Positions 1 through 8,625 of a DNA stretch of 64,000 nucleotides are shown one piece after another. The notes under the pieces were generated by a model. The model had not been told where the DNA came from. It saw only the letters and a list, made by a program, of their open reading frames with translations, and searched no databases. The stretch is from assembly GCA_900547385.1 (NCBI GenBank), contig URGQ01000002.1, positions 1 through 64,000 of the forward strand, given 5' to 3'. Both the position numbers and the translations under genes were made by a program. Source of the DNA: an uncultured Oscillospiraceae bacterium. Lineage in GTDB: Bacteria; Bacillota; Clostridia; Oscillospirales; Ruminococcaceae. Each line of letters opens with the position of its first letter. Within the stretch, counting starts at the first letter, position 1.

Positions 1-72
1 CGCCAGAAGGGACTCGAACCCCTGGCCTACTGCTTAGAAGGCAGTTGCTCTATCCTGCTGAGCTACTGGCGC
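1..72 (-). tRNA. tRNA-Arg (anticodon TCT), 3' end cut by window edge
   Basis: Read on the - strand, the acceptor 5' strand GCGCCAG, a D arm, the anticodon stem ACTGC/GCAGT around loop CTTCTAA, and the T arm with TTCGAGT fold as a cloverleaf. The anticodon TCT assigns it to Arg. The window starts one base before the end of the acceptor pairing, so the discriminator base and any encoded CCA lie outside. Confidence 0.93.
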
Positions 73-82
73 AAGCAAAGCG

Positions 83-156
<74 letters not shown>

Positions 157-257
157 AGGTCCAAAGGCGGTCTTTGGCGACATCAGTTATCATACCAAAA
201 GAGGGGGGCTTTGTCAACCGTTTTTCAGAATTTAGCGGGAGAATTTTGCAAAAAAGG

Positions 258-286
258 TTGTCAGCGTCCGCGGGATGTGTTAAAAT
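258..286 (+). promoter_or_regulatory. sigma-A-type promoter of yebC
   Basis: The -35 TTGTCA (258-263), a 17-base spacer and the -10 TAAAAT (281-286) are close to the vegetative consensus. They sit 44 bases before the yebC start and fire away from the divergent tRNA genes. Confidence 0.75.
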
Positions 287-329
287 TCTTATGTAGTATG
301 CACTATCACACGAAAGGACGATTTTTCCT

Positions 330-1055
330 ATGTCTGGACATTCCAAATGGAATAATATCAAACGCAAAAAGGGCGCTTCCGATGCGGCCAAGGCCAAGGT
401 ATTCACCAAGGTGGCCCGTGAGATGTCGGTAGCGGTAAAAGAGGGCGGCGCCGACCCCGATACCAACGGTAAGCTGCGCGACTGCATCGCCAAGGCCAAG
501 GCTGCCAATATGCCCAACGAGAATATCGAGCGCTGCATTAAGAAGGCTGCGGGCAGCGAGGATAAGAACAGCTACGAAGAGATGGTATATGAGGGCTACG
601 GCCCCAACGGCGTTGCCGTTATCATTGAATCGCTGACCGATAACCGCAACCGTACCGCCGGTGACCTGCGCCATTACTTTGATAAGTGCGGCGGCAACCT
701 GGGCCAGAACGGCTGCGTTTCCTACCTGTTTACCAAGAAGGGCCAGATCGTCATTGATAACAGCGAGGGCGAGCTGGACGAGGAGAAGGTGATGGAGGAC
801 TGCTTTGATGCCGGGGCCGAGGATGTGGATTTCGATGAGGATACCATTGAGGTGTATACCGGGGTGAATGAGCTGCGCGAGGTGCGCGAGGCGCTGGAGA
901 AGAAGGGCTATACCTTCCTTTCCGCCGAGCCGGCCTATATCCCCAGCACCTACACCGCCCTGCCGGAGGACGCCGCCGATAAGATGACCCGTCTGATGGA
1001 CCTGCTGGATGACTGCGATGATGTGCAGGGCTTCTGGCACAACTGGGAAATGTAA
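330..1055 (+). CDS. yebC: YebC/PmpR family protein
   Basis: This 241-residue protein has the family's usual length and its conserved N-terminus (MSGHSKWNNIKRKKGASDA). The family was long annotated as a transcriptional regulator; later work describes some members as ribosome-associated factors that help translate difficult, proline-containing stretches. The acidic middle and C-terminal domains follow without interruption. An AAAGGA ribosome site precedes the ATG at a slightly long spacing. The gene has its own promoter (258-286) and a strong terminator (1078-1104), so it is monocistronic. Which of the two roles applies here cannot be told from sequence. Confidence 0.95.
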   Translation: MSGHSKWNNIKRKKGASDAAKAKVFTKVAREMSVAVKEGGADPDTNGKLRDCIAKAKAANMPNENIERCIKKAAGSEDKNSYEEMVYEGYGPNGVAVIIESLTDNRNRTAGDLRHYFDKCGGNLGQNGCVSYLFTKKGQIVIDNSEGELDEEKVMEDCFDAGAEDVDFDEDTIEVYTGVNELREVREALEKKGYTFLSAEPAYIPSTYTALPEDAADKMTRLMDLLDDCDDVQGFWHNWEM

Positions 1056-1077
1056 TATCCCCGCAAATATTCCAAGA

Positions 1078-1104
1078 GCGGCGCCCCCAAAGCGCCGCTT
1101 TTTT
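1078..1104 (+). terminator. Rho-independent terminator after yebC
   Basis: A perfect 7-bp stem GCGGCGC/GCGCCGC with a 7-base loop is followed by TTTTTT. It ends 20 bases before the next gene, so that gene depends on readthrough or on a promoter not recognised here. Confidence 0.92.
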
Positions 1105-1124
1105 GGCAAAAGGGAGGGCAGACT

Positions 1125-1775
1125 ATGAAAGGAGTGCGTCTGATAGCTGCGGCGTTGTGCGCGCTGCTGGTGCTGGCGGTCCCGGTCATGGCCGATGATG
1201 GCTTGGAGCTTCCCGGCGTGGTTAACCCAAATGACATGCCTGCGTTAGAGCAGCCCGCCGAGCCTTCTCCGGAGCCTTCTCCGGAGTCTCCTCCTGCCCC
1301 GGAGCCGGCCCCGCCGGCGGAGCCGCCGGCCCAGGAAACCGTCAGTGATCCTGCCGCGAGCGATCCGGAGCCGCCGGCAGGACCGGAACGGGATGATAAC
1401 CTGTGGGGCGATTGGAAAGACCCGGGCAACAGTGGTGTCCGTACCGAGCTGCCCTCCGAGGAGCAGCAGGAGCTGGAGGAGGCCCGCCGGGAGCTGGAGC
1501 AAAAACAGCAGCAGCGGGAGGAAGCCTTCCGGGAAGCGGAGCGGGAAAATGCCGCCCTGCCGGAGGAAGAAGAGAAGCAGAAGAAGCCCGCCGACAGCAA
1601 GGCGGCCGATGCCGCCCCCACCGAGCTGGTGCTGCCCCAGCGGGAAGCGAGAACCAGCAGCCCGGTGCGGTACATCCTCATCGGGGCGCTGCTGGCCGGG
1701 GCCCTTTGCATTGCCATTTACCTGTTTACCCACCCGGCGCGGGAGGACGACCCCGCCGATGAAACCAAATCATGA
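1125..1775 (+). CDS. hypothetical secreted/anchored proline-rich protein with C-terminal membrane helix
   Basis: No family is recognised. Residues 1-24 look like a signal peptide (KGVR, a hydrophobic core, then AD). Residues about 45-95 are rich in Pro, Glu and Ala with repeated EPSPE/PPAEP units. Residues about 112-155 are a Glu/Gln/Arg-rich predicted coiled coil, and about 181-200 is a membrane segment (YILIGALLAGALCIAIYLF). The layout suggests an extracytoplasmic rod held by its C-terminus. A GGGAGG ribosome site precedes the start. Its stop lies 29 bases before the chosen start of the pseudokinase gene, and the two are probably one operon, so it may be a partner of that protein. Function unknown. 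Confidence 0.8.
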   Translation: MKGVRLIAAALCALLVLAVPVMADDGLELPGVVNPNDMPALEQPAEPSPEPSPESPPAPEPAPPAEPPAQETVSDPAASDPEPPAGPERDDNLWGDWKDPGNSGVRTELPSEEQQELEEARRELEQKQQQREEAFREAERENAALPEEEEKQKKPADSKAADAAPTELVLPQREARTSSPVRYILIGALLAGALCIAIYLFTHPAREDDPADETKS

Positions 1776-1804
1776 GAAGCCACGATCCGAAAGGAGGAGC
1801 GCCC

Positions 1805-3397
1805 ATGCCGGAGCCGAACCTGTGCCGCCACTGTTTTTCCGTACTGGAGGAGGGGGAGACGGTCTGTTCCGCCTGCGGGCAGAAGCCGGAGGCCCCCAAC
1901 CCCGATGCCGCCCTGCCGCTGGGAACGGTGCTCTCCGGGCAGTACCGCGTGGGGATGGTGCTGCACCACAATGACCTGCTGACCACCTATCTGGCCTGGG
2001 ATACCGAAAAAGACCGCAAGGTGCAGGTGGAGGAATTCTTCCCCGGCATATTGAAGCGTGCCGAGGACGGCCGGGGCATTATGCTCATCTCCGCCGAAAG
2101 CAAAACGCTGTTCCGCACCATGGCCAGCGACCTGCACGACCGCTGGAAGCGCCTGATGGAAGTGAACCACAAGGCGATGCTGAAAACACTGGTGCTTTTT
2201 TCCGAAAATGACACCCTGTACCGGGTGACCGAATATCTGCGCATGGAGCCGCTGGAGGAGCATCTTTCCCGCCAAAAGGGAGAGATGAGCCTGACCGATG
2301 CCCGGCAGCTCATCAGCCCGCTTATCTCGCTGCTTAGCCAGCTGCACAATATGGGCCTGACTCACTGCGGCATCTCCCCGCAGAACATCTATGTGGACAG
2401 CCGCAAGCGGGTCATCCTGGATGGCTTTGCCCTGCCGGAGCTGCGCACCGTGGGCAACGGCCTGCACGCCGAGCTTTACGCCGGGTACAGCGCCCCGGAG
2501 CAGTATTCCAAGGCACTGTGGCAGGGAGAATGGACCGATATCTACTCGCTGGGAGCGGTGCTGTACCGCATGCTGGCGGGACAGGCCCCGGTAAGCGCCG
2601 AGCTGCGCGGGGAAAGGGATGATTACCTGGCGCCGCTGGGTAAGCTGCGCCCCGACCTGCCGGAGCATGTCTGCGAGGGCATCATGAAGGCACTTTCGGT
2701 GGATCACAAGCAGCGCTACCGCTCCATGGAGGCGTTTTCCGCCGCCCTGCTGGAGGAAGCCGGTGCCAATACCGCCGTGTTCCGGCCGGAGGCCCCGCCC
2801 CGCCCGGCGGAAAAACCGGCGGCCGCGGGCCCAAAGCAGTTTTCTCCGCCCATGGTGCTGCTGGCGGTGCTGCTGGCGGTCAGCGTTATCGGGAATGTCC
2901 TTTTGGCGCTGTGGAACAGCGGCGCCTTTGACGGCAAGGAGCAGCCCGCCACCCCGGTGATGGAGCGCAGCCTGGAGGGGTACTATCTGCCGGCGATAGA
3001 GGACGAGCTGGAGCAGATGAGTGGGTATAATTTCATCTACCGCTATGAGTACAGCGATACCTACCCCAGCGGGGTGATCTATAAGCAATCGCTGGCGGTG
3101 GGGCAGGTGCTGCCGGAGGATGGCAGCGTGACGCTTTATATCAGCAAGGGACCGCAGTATACCGTCATGCCGGACCTGTACGGCGCCAATGAAGCCTATG
3201 CCATCCGCATCCTTACCGATTGCCAGATCAGCTATACCATTGTCTACGATACCAACCCGGAAACGGGCGGGGAACCGGGTACGGTGGTGGGCACCAGCAT
3301 CGCGCCGGGCAGTCCCGTCGGGCCCAGGACCGCCGCCGAGGTGGATACCGTCACGGTGACCATCAAGGGCGCTTCGGAGGAGCCATTCTACGGCTGA
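1805..3397 (+). CDS. membrane protein with zinc ribbon, degenerate Ser/Thr kinase domain (pseudokinase) and PASTA-like repeats
   Basis: Residues 7-24 form a CxxC...CxxC zinc ribbon. Residues about 45-300 have a bacterial Ser/Thr kinase fold: the strand ending EFFP, GYSAPEQYS (APE) and WTDIYSLGAVLYRMLAG are intact. The active site is not. The glycine loop is LHHNDLLTTY, the VAIK lysine is Glu76 (VQVE), HRD is HCG (187-189) and DFG is DGF (206-208); Asn194 remains. A membrane helix follows (about 350-374), then two PASTA-like extracytoplasmic modules to residue 530. This is the PknB/PrkC layout without evident catalysis, so a scaffold or ligand-sensing role is inferred. The start at 1805 is chosen because AAAGGAGG lies just upstream; the ATG at 1772 has no ribosome site. 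Confidence 0.88.
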   Translation: MPEPNLCRHCFSVLEEGETVCSACGQKPEAPNPDAALPLGTVLSGQYRVGMVLHHNDLLTTYLAWDTEKDRKVQVEEFFPGILKRAEDGRGIMLISAESKTLFRTMASDLHDRWKRLMEVNHKAMLKTLVLFSENDTLYRVTEYLRMEPLEEHLSRQKGEMSLTDARQLISPLISLLSQLHNMGLTHCGISPQNIYVDSRKRVILDGFALPELRTVGNGLHAELYAGYSAPEQYSKALWQGEWTDIYSLGAVLYRMLAGQAPVSAELRGERDDYLAPLGKLRPDLPEHVCEGIMKALSVDHKQRYRSMEAFSAALLEEAGANTAVFRPEAPPRPAEKPAAAGPKQFSPPMVLLAVLLAVSVIGNVLLALWNSGAFDGKEQPATPVMERSLEGYYLPAIEDELEQMSGYNFIYRYEYSDTYPSGVIYKQSLAVGQVLPEDGSVTLYISKGPQYTVMPDLYGANEAYAIRILTDCQISYTIVYDTNPETGGEPGTVVGTSIAPGSPVGPRTAAEVDTVTVTIKGASEEPFYG

Positions 3398-3414
3398 ATA
3401 GAAGAATAAACCAA

Positions 3415-3457
3415 AGCCCGCGGGAGAGGCGCTCTCCTGCGGGCTGATTTTTATTTT
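3415..3457 (+). terminator. Rho-independent terminator after the pseudokinase gene
   Basis: AGCCCGC plus GGGAGA pairs with TCTCC plus GCGGGCT around a short loop, followed by GATTTTTATTTT. It closes the 1125-3397 transcription unit. Confidence 0.88.
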
Positions 3458-3587
3458 GCGGCGGCGAATGGAAAAAGGGTGGGAGGACAGGAGGACGGGC
3501 CGCAGATAGGCTGATGCCTGACAAGGTCCGGCCGCGCAGTCACCGCCGCCTTTTGCCGGTGCCGCCGGTCACAACGCCCGGGGAACG

Positions 3588-3968
3588 CTACAACAGCGTG
3601 CGGCAGCTGGGGGTGATGGATTCCTTGAGATGCTCCATCATGCGCAGGGCGGCATCCAGGGTGCTCAGCAGCTCGGCCCGGTCGTCCTCCAGGCAGTAGG
3701 CCGGCAGCTCCGAAAGGTGCTCCATGATATTATCCAGATGGTCGTGCCGCACATACAGCAAAAACCGGGGCTCCATGCCGTTCCATTCCGCCATCAGCTC
3801 CTCGCATTGGCGCTGGGCGGTGGCGGCGCCTTCTTTTTCCACCTGCTGCCGTACCGCCGCCGTGTGCTCCGTAAGCCGATCGATGCTTTGCTGCATATCC
3901 ACCAGCGTGTAAATGCTGATGCCGATGATAATGAGCAAAATGCCTACCGCCGCTAAAAATCGTTTCAT
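3588..3968 (-). CDS. DUF4363 family protein
   Basis: This 126-residue protein has one N-terminal membrane helix (residues about 5-23, FLAAVGILLIIIGISIY) and a helical, charged extracytoplasmic part. Small proteins of this kind are commonly encoded beside DUF421 proteins in spore-forming Firmicutes and are annotated DUF4363. It overlaps the end of the upstream DUF421 gene by 4 bases (ATGA), showing translational coupling. Function is not established. The gene runs opposite to both flanking units. Confidence 0.8.
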   Translation of the reverse strand: MKRFLAAVGILLIIIGISIYTLVDMQQSIDRLTEHTAAVRQQVEKEGAATAQRQCEELMAEWNGMEPRFLLYVRHDHLDNIMEHLSELPAYCLEDDRAELLSTLDAALRMMEHLKESITPSCRTLL

Positions 3969-4648
3969 CGGCCACGCTCCTTCGCCACAATATCACAGCT
4001 GCCATCGGGGCAGGCGACCATCAGGTACACATCATCAATTTTGAGCTTTTGGGCGGCGGCTTTCTTTTCCACCCAGCGCAGGTCCTTGCCGCTGCGGCGC
4101 AGGGCCTCGTGCATCACGGTGCCCTCGCACACCACGGCCAGCGGCGGGGCGTTATCCTCCGGCTGATCCGGCATGGCCAGCACCTGCGGCGTCACCGGGC
4201 GGTTTTGGTACTTCTGGTAGATGGAGAGCTTGCCGTTGGTCTCCACCACCGCAAACTCCACCTCCTCTGCCCGAAAGATGCCGTTCTGCCGCAGCTGGAT
4301 CATCAGGTCATCGGCGGAAAAGCGCAGCTCCCGCATTTCCCGCTGGTCTATTTTCCCATTGTGGATGATGATAATGGGCCGCCCGGAGACAATGCGCCGC
4401 AGCCGGGCGCTTTTCAGGCAGAGGAAGGAGGTCAGCACCTCGAAGCACATGAGCGCCAAAATGGGCAGAAGCCCCGCGAACATGGGGCTGTCCGTTTCCT
4501 CAATGGTGAGGGTGGCGATATTGGAAATGAGGATGGTGATGACCAGCTCCGAGGGCTGCAGCTCCCCGATCTGGCGTTTGCCCATCAGCCGGATGCCGAA
4601 CACAACCACAAGATACAGGATCATCGTCCGCAAAAATGTGACCAGCAC
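3965..4648 (-). CDS. DUF421 (YetF/YcaP-type) membrane protein
   Basis: The 227-residue protein has three N-terminal membrane helices (residues about 5-85) and the family motif GKRQIGELQPSELV, followed by the soluble domain with RPIIIIHNGKID, LRQNGI and VEFAVVETNGKLSIY. DUF421 proteins of Bacillus (YetF, 2Duf) have been linked to properties of the spore inner membrane. Lying beside a gerA-type operon, a spore-membrane role is plausible but inferred. An AGGTGA ribosome site precedes the start on the - strand. It is the first gene of a two-gene unit with DUF4363. Confidence 0.9.
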   Translation of the reverse strand: MLVTFLRTMILYLVVVFGIRLMGKRQIGELQPSELVITILISNIATLTIEETDSPMFAGLLPILALMCFEVLTSFLCLKSARLRRIVSGRPIIIIHNGKIDQREMRELRFSADDLMIQLRQNGIFRAEEVEFAVVETNGKLSIYQKYQNRPVTPQVLAMPDQPEDNAPPLAVVCEGTVMHEALRRSGKDLRWVEKKAAAQKLKIDDVYLMVACPDGSCDIVAKERGR

Positions 4649-4888
4649 AAAAAATCACCTCGCATGGAGGGTATTATTTACGGATTTGGGCGGCATATTC
4701 CCGCACATATTCCGGCGGCCGCGGCGAATAATGAAAAGGAATTTCCCCGGCAGGGAAAATAATATTTTCGGCGAAGAAAACCGCATCGCGCGTCAGCCTG
4801 CCCACGGCGCTTCCTGGCCCGCCTGCGGCTTTCTCCTGCCGGGAAAGACCTGATATCTGCCGGGGAGCGGCGCCGAGTGGAGGGAGAA

Positions 4889-6367
4889 ATGATGCCGGAA
4901 AAACTGGACAGCAGCATTGTGCTGCTGCGGGAGCGCATTGAGCAGGGGATGCGCGGCTCCGCCGATCTCATTTTGGATGAATTTGAGCTGGCCGGGGTAA
5001 AGGGCCTGGCTTTTATGTTCGATGGTCTGGTGAGCAATACCCAGGTCAGCGATTTTTTGCTGCGCCCCATAAACCGCATGGCCCCGCCGGAGGCCGACCC
5101 GGAAAAGCTGTGGGAGTACCTGCGCTCACAGTTTTTGTTCAGCAGCGAGCAGGGCATCGTGGAAACCTACGAGGATCTCTTTACCAAGGCGATGAGCGGC
5201 TTTGCCATGGTGATGCTGGATGGCGTGCCCCGGGCGCTCTCGCTGGGCTATCAGGGCTTTGAGACACGGGGCGTGGGGGAGCCCGCCATGGAGAAGAACC
5301 TCCGCGGCTCCCGGGAGGGCTTTACCGAAAGCAACAATACCAATACCGCCATGGTGCGCCGAAGGCTCAAATCCCCCAATCTGACGGTGGAAACGCTGTA
5401 CCTGGGCCGGCAGAGCCGCACCAATGTGCGCCTTTGCTACCTCAGCGATGTGGCGGCGCCCGAAACGGTGGAGGCCGTGCGGCAAAAATTGCGGGAGGCT
5501 TCTCTGCCGCTGGTGCTGGACAGCGGCTTTTTGCAGGCGTTCATCGGCAAGGGGGCGGCGTCGCTTTTCAGCGGGACGGGCACCACCCAGCGCCCCGATA
5601 CCCTGTGCGCCAAGCTGGCGGAGGGCAGAGTGGGCGTTATGGTGGACGGCAGCCCCAATGTGATGATCGCGCCCTACCTCTTCACCGAGCATTTCCATAC
5701 GCTGGATGACTACACCCAGCGGCCCTATTTTACGGCGTTTGTGCGGCTTTTGCGGCTGGCGGCGTTCTTCCTTACGGTGCTGCTGCCGGGCTATTATGTG
5801 GCGGTGGTCACCTTCCACCCGGAGCGTATTCCCCGGATGCTGCTGCCCGCCTTTCTCGGCTCTGTTTCGGCCACGCCGCTTTCCGCCATGGGGGAAGCCT
5901 TGGCCCTTTTTTTGCTGTATGAGCTGCTGCGGGAGGCAGGGCTGCGCCTGCCGGATGCCATTGGGCATACCCTCAGCGTGGTGGGCGGCATCGTCATCGG
6001 GGATGCCATTGTGACCGCCGGACTGGTGGGCCTGCCCATGATCATCATTATCGCGCTGACCGCCGTAAGCGCCTTCGCGGTGCCCAGCCTGTACGAGCCG
6101 GTGACGATCCTGCGGTTTTTATTCATCTTCATCGGCGGGATATTGGGGCTTTACGGCATGGTGCTGGGCTTTTTGCTGCTGGTGGTGAACCTGTGCGGCC
6201 TGCATACTTTGGGTACGCCGCTCACCGCGCCCATCGCGCCGTGGCAGTCCGGTGCCCTGCGGGATCTCTTCTGGCGCAGCAGCTGGCAGCGCCTGGGGCA
6301 GGAGGACTACAATGTGTCCTCCGCCCGCCAGCGGGAAAGGGGGCAGACCGATGACCAGGACGCGTAA
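4889..6367 (+). CDS. GerA-family spore germination protein (germinant receptor A subunit)
   Basis: About 492 residues. A soluble N-terminal region (1 to about 280) is followed by several membrane segments between about 285 and 450. Family landmarks include RRLKSPNLTVE, VMVDGSPNV, GYYVAVVTFHPE and PLSAMGEALALFLLYELLREAG. In known receptors the A subunit sits in the spore inner membrane with B and C subunits, responds to nutrients and forms an ion-conducting oligomer. GGAGG at 4879-4883 fits a start at 4889 or 4892; the GTG at 4877 overlaps that site and is rejected. The next gene starts inside its last 17 bases. Confidence 0.93.
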   Translation: MMPEKLDSSIVLLRERIEQGMRGSADLILDEFELAGVKGLAFMFDGLVSNTQVSDFLLRPINRMAPPEADPEKLWEYLRSQFLFSSEQGIVETYEDLFTKAMSGFAMVMLDGVPRALSLGYQGFETRGVGEPAMEKNLRGSREGFTESNNTNTAMVRRRLKSPNLTVETLYLGRQSRTNVRLCYLSDVAAPETVEAVRQKLREASLPLVLDSGFLQAFIGKGAASLFSGTGTTQRPDTLCAKLAEGRVGVMVDGSPNVMIAPYLFTEHFHTLDDYTQRPYFTAFVRLLRLAAFFLTVLLPGYYVAVVTFHPERIPRMLLPAFLGSVSATPLSAMGEALALFLLYELLREAGLRLPDAIGHTLSVVGGIVIGDAIVTAGLVGLPMIIIIALTAVSAFAVPSLYEPVTILRFLFIFIGGILGLYGMVLGFLLLVVNLCGLHTLGTPLTAPIAPWQSGALRDLFWRSSWQRLGQEDYNVSSARQRERGQTDDQDA

Positions 6368-7361
6368 GATCAGCGGCAGCGGGCAAATATTCGCTTTGTT
6401 GGTATTATCCCAGTGCTTTTGGCTGCTGTGCTGCCGCCCGTCCCTTGTCAACGGCCTGTTGAGCATGGCGGCTTCGGCGGTGGCCTATGGGGCGGTATTT
6501 CTGCTCGCGGTATTCTGCCGCCGCTGCGCCGCCCGGGGGGAGACCCCTCTGTCGCCGGTATTTGCCGCATGGGGTGCGCTCCTTACGGTGGGATATTTCG
6601 CGGTCACGGCCGAACAGCTGCTTTCCGCCGCCCGTGTTCTGTTCGAGGGTGTGTTTTCCCCGTTTCTCCTGCTGCTGGTGCTGCTGGGCGCGGTGTGGGC
6701 GGCCGCTGCCGCCGGGCAGGAGGCCCTGGGCCGGGCCGCCTTTGTCAGTCTGTTTTTATTTTTGATCGCGGTGCTGCTGCTTACCCTTGGGGTGCTGCCA
6801 CAGGCTACGGCGCTCAATCTCCGCCTGCCCGAAGAGGATCCTTCCCGCCTGGGAGAGGAGATATTATTCATCCTGCCTCGCCAGATAGAACCTCTGCTGC
6901 TGTTGCTGTTTGCCCAACGGTGCAGCCGGCCGCGGTCTGCCGCCCTGCTGCTGTGGGTGCCCGCCGGTTGGATGCTGGGCGGCCTTTTGCTGCTGCTGGC
7001 GGCGCTGGTGCTGGGGCACTACGGCAGCCTGCAGCCCTACCCCATGATGCAGCTGGCCCGGTCGGCCGGGCTTTCCGGCATGGTGCCGGTCTATTGTTTT
7101 TTGCTTATCACGGCGGCGTTTTTCCGGCTTACCGGACTGGCGGTCGCCGCCGCGCGGTTGGGCGGTATGGCTGGCTGCCGTCCAAAATGCTCCCTTTGGG
7201 CAGGCGTGGCGCTTTCCCTTGGCGGGGTAGCGCTGCTGCACTATACCGGCTGGCCGGATGCTGCCGTTTATCCCATCTTGGCTGTGACGGGCCTGCTTTG
7301 GCTGATTTTTGCTCTGCTGCCGCCGCGGGGCACCGGGAATAAGCGGGACCGGCGGCGTTAG
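6351..7361 (+). CDS. GerB-type spore germination permease (B subunit)
   Basis: The product is 336 residues, almost entirely hydrophobic, with about ten predicted membrane segments, as in the APC-fold GerAB/endospore permease family that forms the nutrient-binding subunit. It lies between the A and C subunits. Sequence identity to well-known GerB proteins looks low, so the call rests on length, topology and position. The start at 6351 has GAAAGGGGG upstream and overlaps the A-subunit gene by 17 bases, implying coupled translation. It is slightly shorter than the usual 360-370 residues. Confidence 0.85.
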   Translation: MTRTRKISGSGQIFALLVLSQCFWLLCCRPSLVNGLLSMAASAVAYGAVFLLAVFCRRCAARGETPLSPVFAAWGALLTVGYFAVTAEQLLSAARVLFEGVFSPFLLLLVLLGAVWAAAAAGQEALGRAAFVSLFLFLIAVLLLTLGVLPQATALNLRLPEEDPSRLGEEILFILPRQIEPLLLLLFAQRCSRPRSAALLLWVPAGWMLGGLLLLLAALVLGHYGSLQPYPMMQLARSAGLSGMVPVYCFLLITAAFFRLTGLAVAAARLGGMAGCRPKCSLWAGVALSLGGVALLHYTGWPDAAVYPILAVTGLLWLIFALLPPRGTGNKRDRRR

Positions 7362-7372
7362 CGGCTCAACAG

Positions 7373-7403
7373 GCGCCAGCCCGATTTCATCGGGCGCCAG
7401 CCT
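7373..7403. repeat. short direct repeat enclosing a hairpin between germination genes
   Basis: GGCGCCAGCC occurs at 7373-7382 and again at 7394-7403, and CCCGAT/ATCGGG forms a perfect 6-bp hairpin with loop TTC at 7381-7395. No U-run follows, so it is not an intrinsic terminator. It may modulate expression between the B and C subunit genes. Confidence 0.5.
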
Positions 7404-7483
7404 GCCCTCGCCGCTGCCTGGCCGCTCGCCGCTTCTGCCCGCCGCCCCGCCATTTGCTTATCTTCTCATTTAGGAGGTCCCCC

Positions 7484-8476
7484 ATGCCGCTTCGCCGCTT
7501 TTTTGTCCTGCTGTTGCCCCTTGTGCTCTGCCTGCTGCCCGGCTGCAGAGAGCGCCCCATCTCCTCCCGTCTGGTCCTTTCCTCCATGGGGGTGGAGTGC
7601 TCCGCCCGCCCGCTTACCGCCGTGCTGGAGGTGATCCGCGAGGAGAAAAATGAGACCATCACCGTGCAGGGGGAAAGCTTCACCGCCCTCTTTTCCGCCG
7701 CCGAGCGCCAAACCGGGGAGCAGGTCTACCTTGGCGCGCTGCAGAGCATCGTCTTTTCCGGCGTGCCCGATGGCAGCACGCTGCGGGAGTATCTCCGTGC
7801 GCTGCTGGCCGATGGAAGGCTTTCCCCCAATACCCAGATCGCCCTGTGCGGGGACGCCCTTTCACTGTATGATGGGGAAGCGCTCACTGGGGATAGCATC
7901 ACCGCCCTGCTGACCCGCCAATATACCGATAGCCGCCGCAATGGACTCAAGGAGCTGCTGAACCTGCTGGAGGGGACCGGCCGGGATGGTCTGATCCCCT
8001 GGCTGACGACGGCAGAGGGCGAGCTGCGGGAAACGGGTGCCATCGCCACCGGGCAAAGCGACTACACCGCCCCCGAGGAGCCGGAGGAGATCTGCCTTAT
8101 GCTGCTGGGCGAGCGCCCGGAAATGCGCTATGCGCTTTCGACTGGAGCGGGGGAGGCGAGCATCCTGCTGCGGCGGCTGACCCTTTCTGGGGTCAAATGG
8201 GAGGACGAAGCACCCACCCTCACCCTGACGGCGGAAGCCGCGGTGCAGTCCGCCGATGGAAACATGACCCGGGAAACGCTGGAAGCGGCCCTGCTGGATG
8301 AACTGCAGCGGCGCCTGGCCGCGCTGAATACCCAAATGTCCCGCACCCGCAGCGATCTGCTGGGGCTTTCGGCCCGGGCGGCGCTTTGCGGTCACGATTT
8401 ACAAAATATCCCCTTGGGGGAGCTCCGCTACACCGTTCACCTGGTTCTGCGGGATCCCCGCGGACTTTTGTCATAG
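7484..8476 (+). CDS. Ger(x)C family spore germination lipoprotein (C subunit)
   Basis: The 330-residue product starts with a basic, hydrophobic signal ending in LLPGC, a lipobox, so the cysteine would be lipidated and the protein tethered to the outer face of the membrane. The body shows the Ger(x)C pattern: an N-terminal domain, then a C-terminal domain with helices near LEAALLDELQRRLAAL. In characterised systems the C subunit is essential for receptor function. TAGGAGGT at 7471-7478 sets the start; an upstream in-frame ATG (7454) lacks a ribosome site. It completes an A-B-C receptor operon with the two preceding genes. Confidence 0.9.
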   Translation: MPLRRFFVLLLPLVLCLLPGCRERPISSRLVLSSMGVECSARPLTAVLEVIREEKNETITVQGESFTALFSAAERQTGEQVYLGALQSIVFSGVPDGSTLREYLRALLADGRLSPNTQIALCGDALSLYDGEALTGDSITALLTRQYTDSRRNGLKELLNLLEGTGRDGLIPWLTTAEGELRETGAIATGQSDYTAPEEPEEICLMLLGERPEMRYALSTGAGEASILLRRLTLSGVKWEDEAPTLTLTAEAAVQSADGNMTRETLEAALLDELQRRLAALNTQMSRTRSDLLGLSARAALCGHDLQNIPLGELRYTVHLVLRDPRGLLS

Positions 8477-8625
8477 GACGCATTTTTTGGCATCCCTGTC
8501 CTTTTGCTGCATCCGCCGCAAGTATTTACATCACATCATCCGCCGCTTCCGGCGCACAGTAGATTATGGGGCGGCGCATCAGTGCGGGCGCGGCCCCGCT
8601 TTTGGGGGAAAGGGGGTGAAATCCT

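Noticed and set aside
1772..1804. Upstream ATG at 1772 for the pseudokinase gene
   Set aside because: It overlaps the previous stop codon but has no ribosome site, while AAAGGAGG precedes the ATG at 1805.
4877..4888. GTG start at 4877 for the GerA-family gene
   Set aside because: The GTG overlaps the GGAGGG ribosome site that serves the ATGs at 4889 and 4892.
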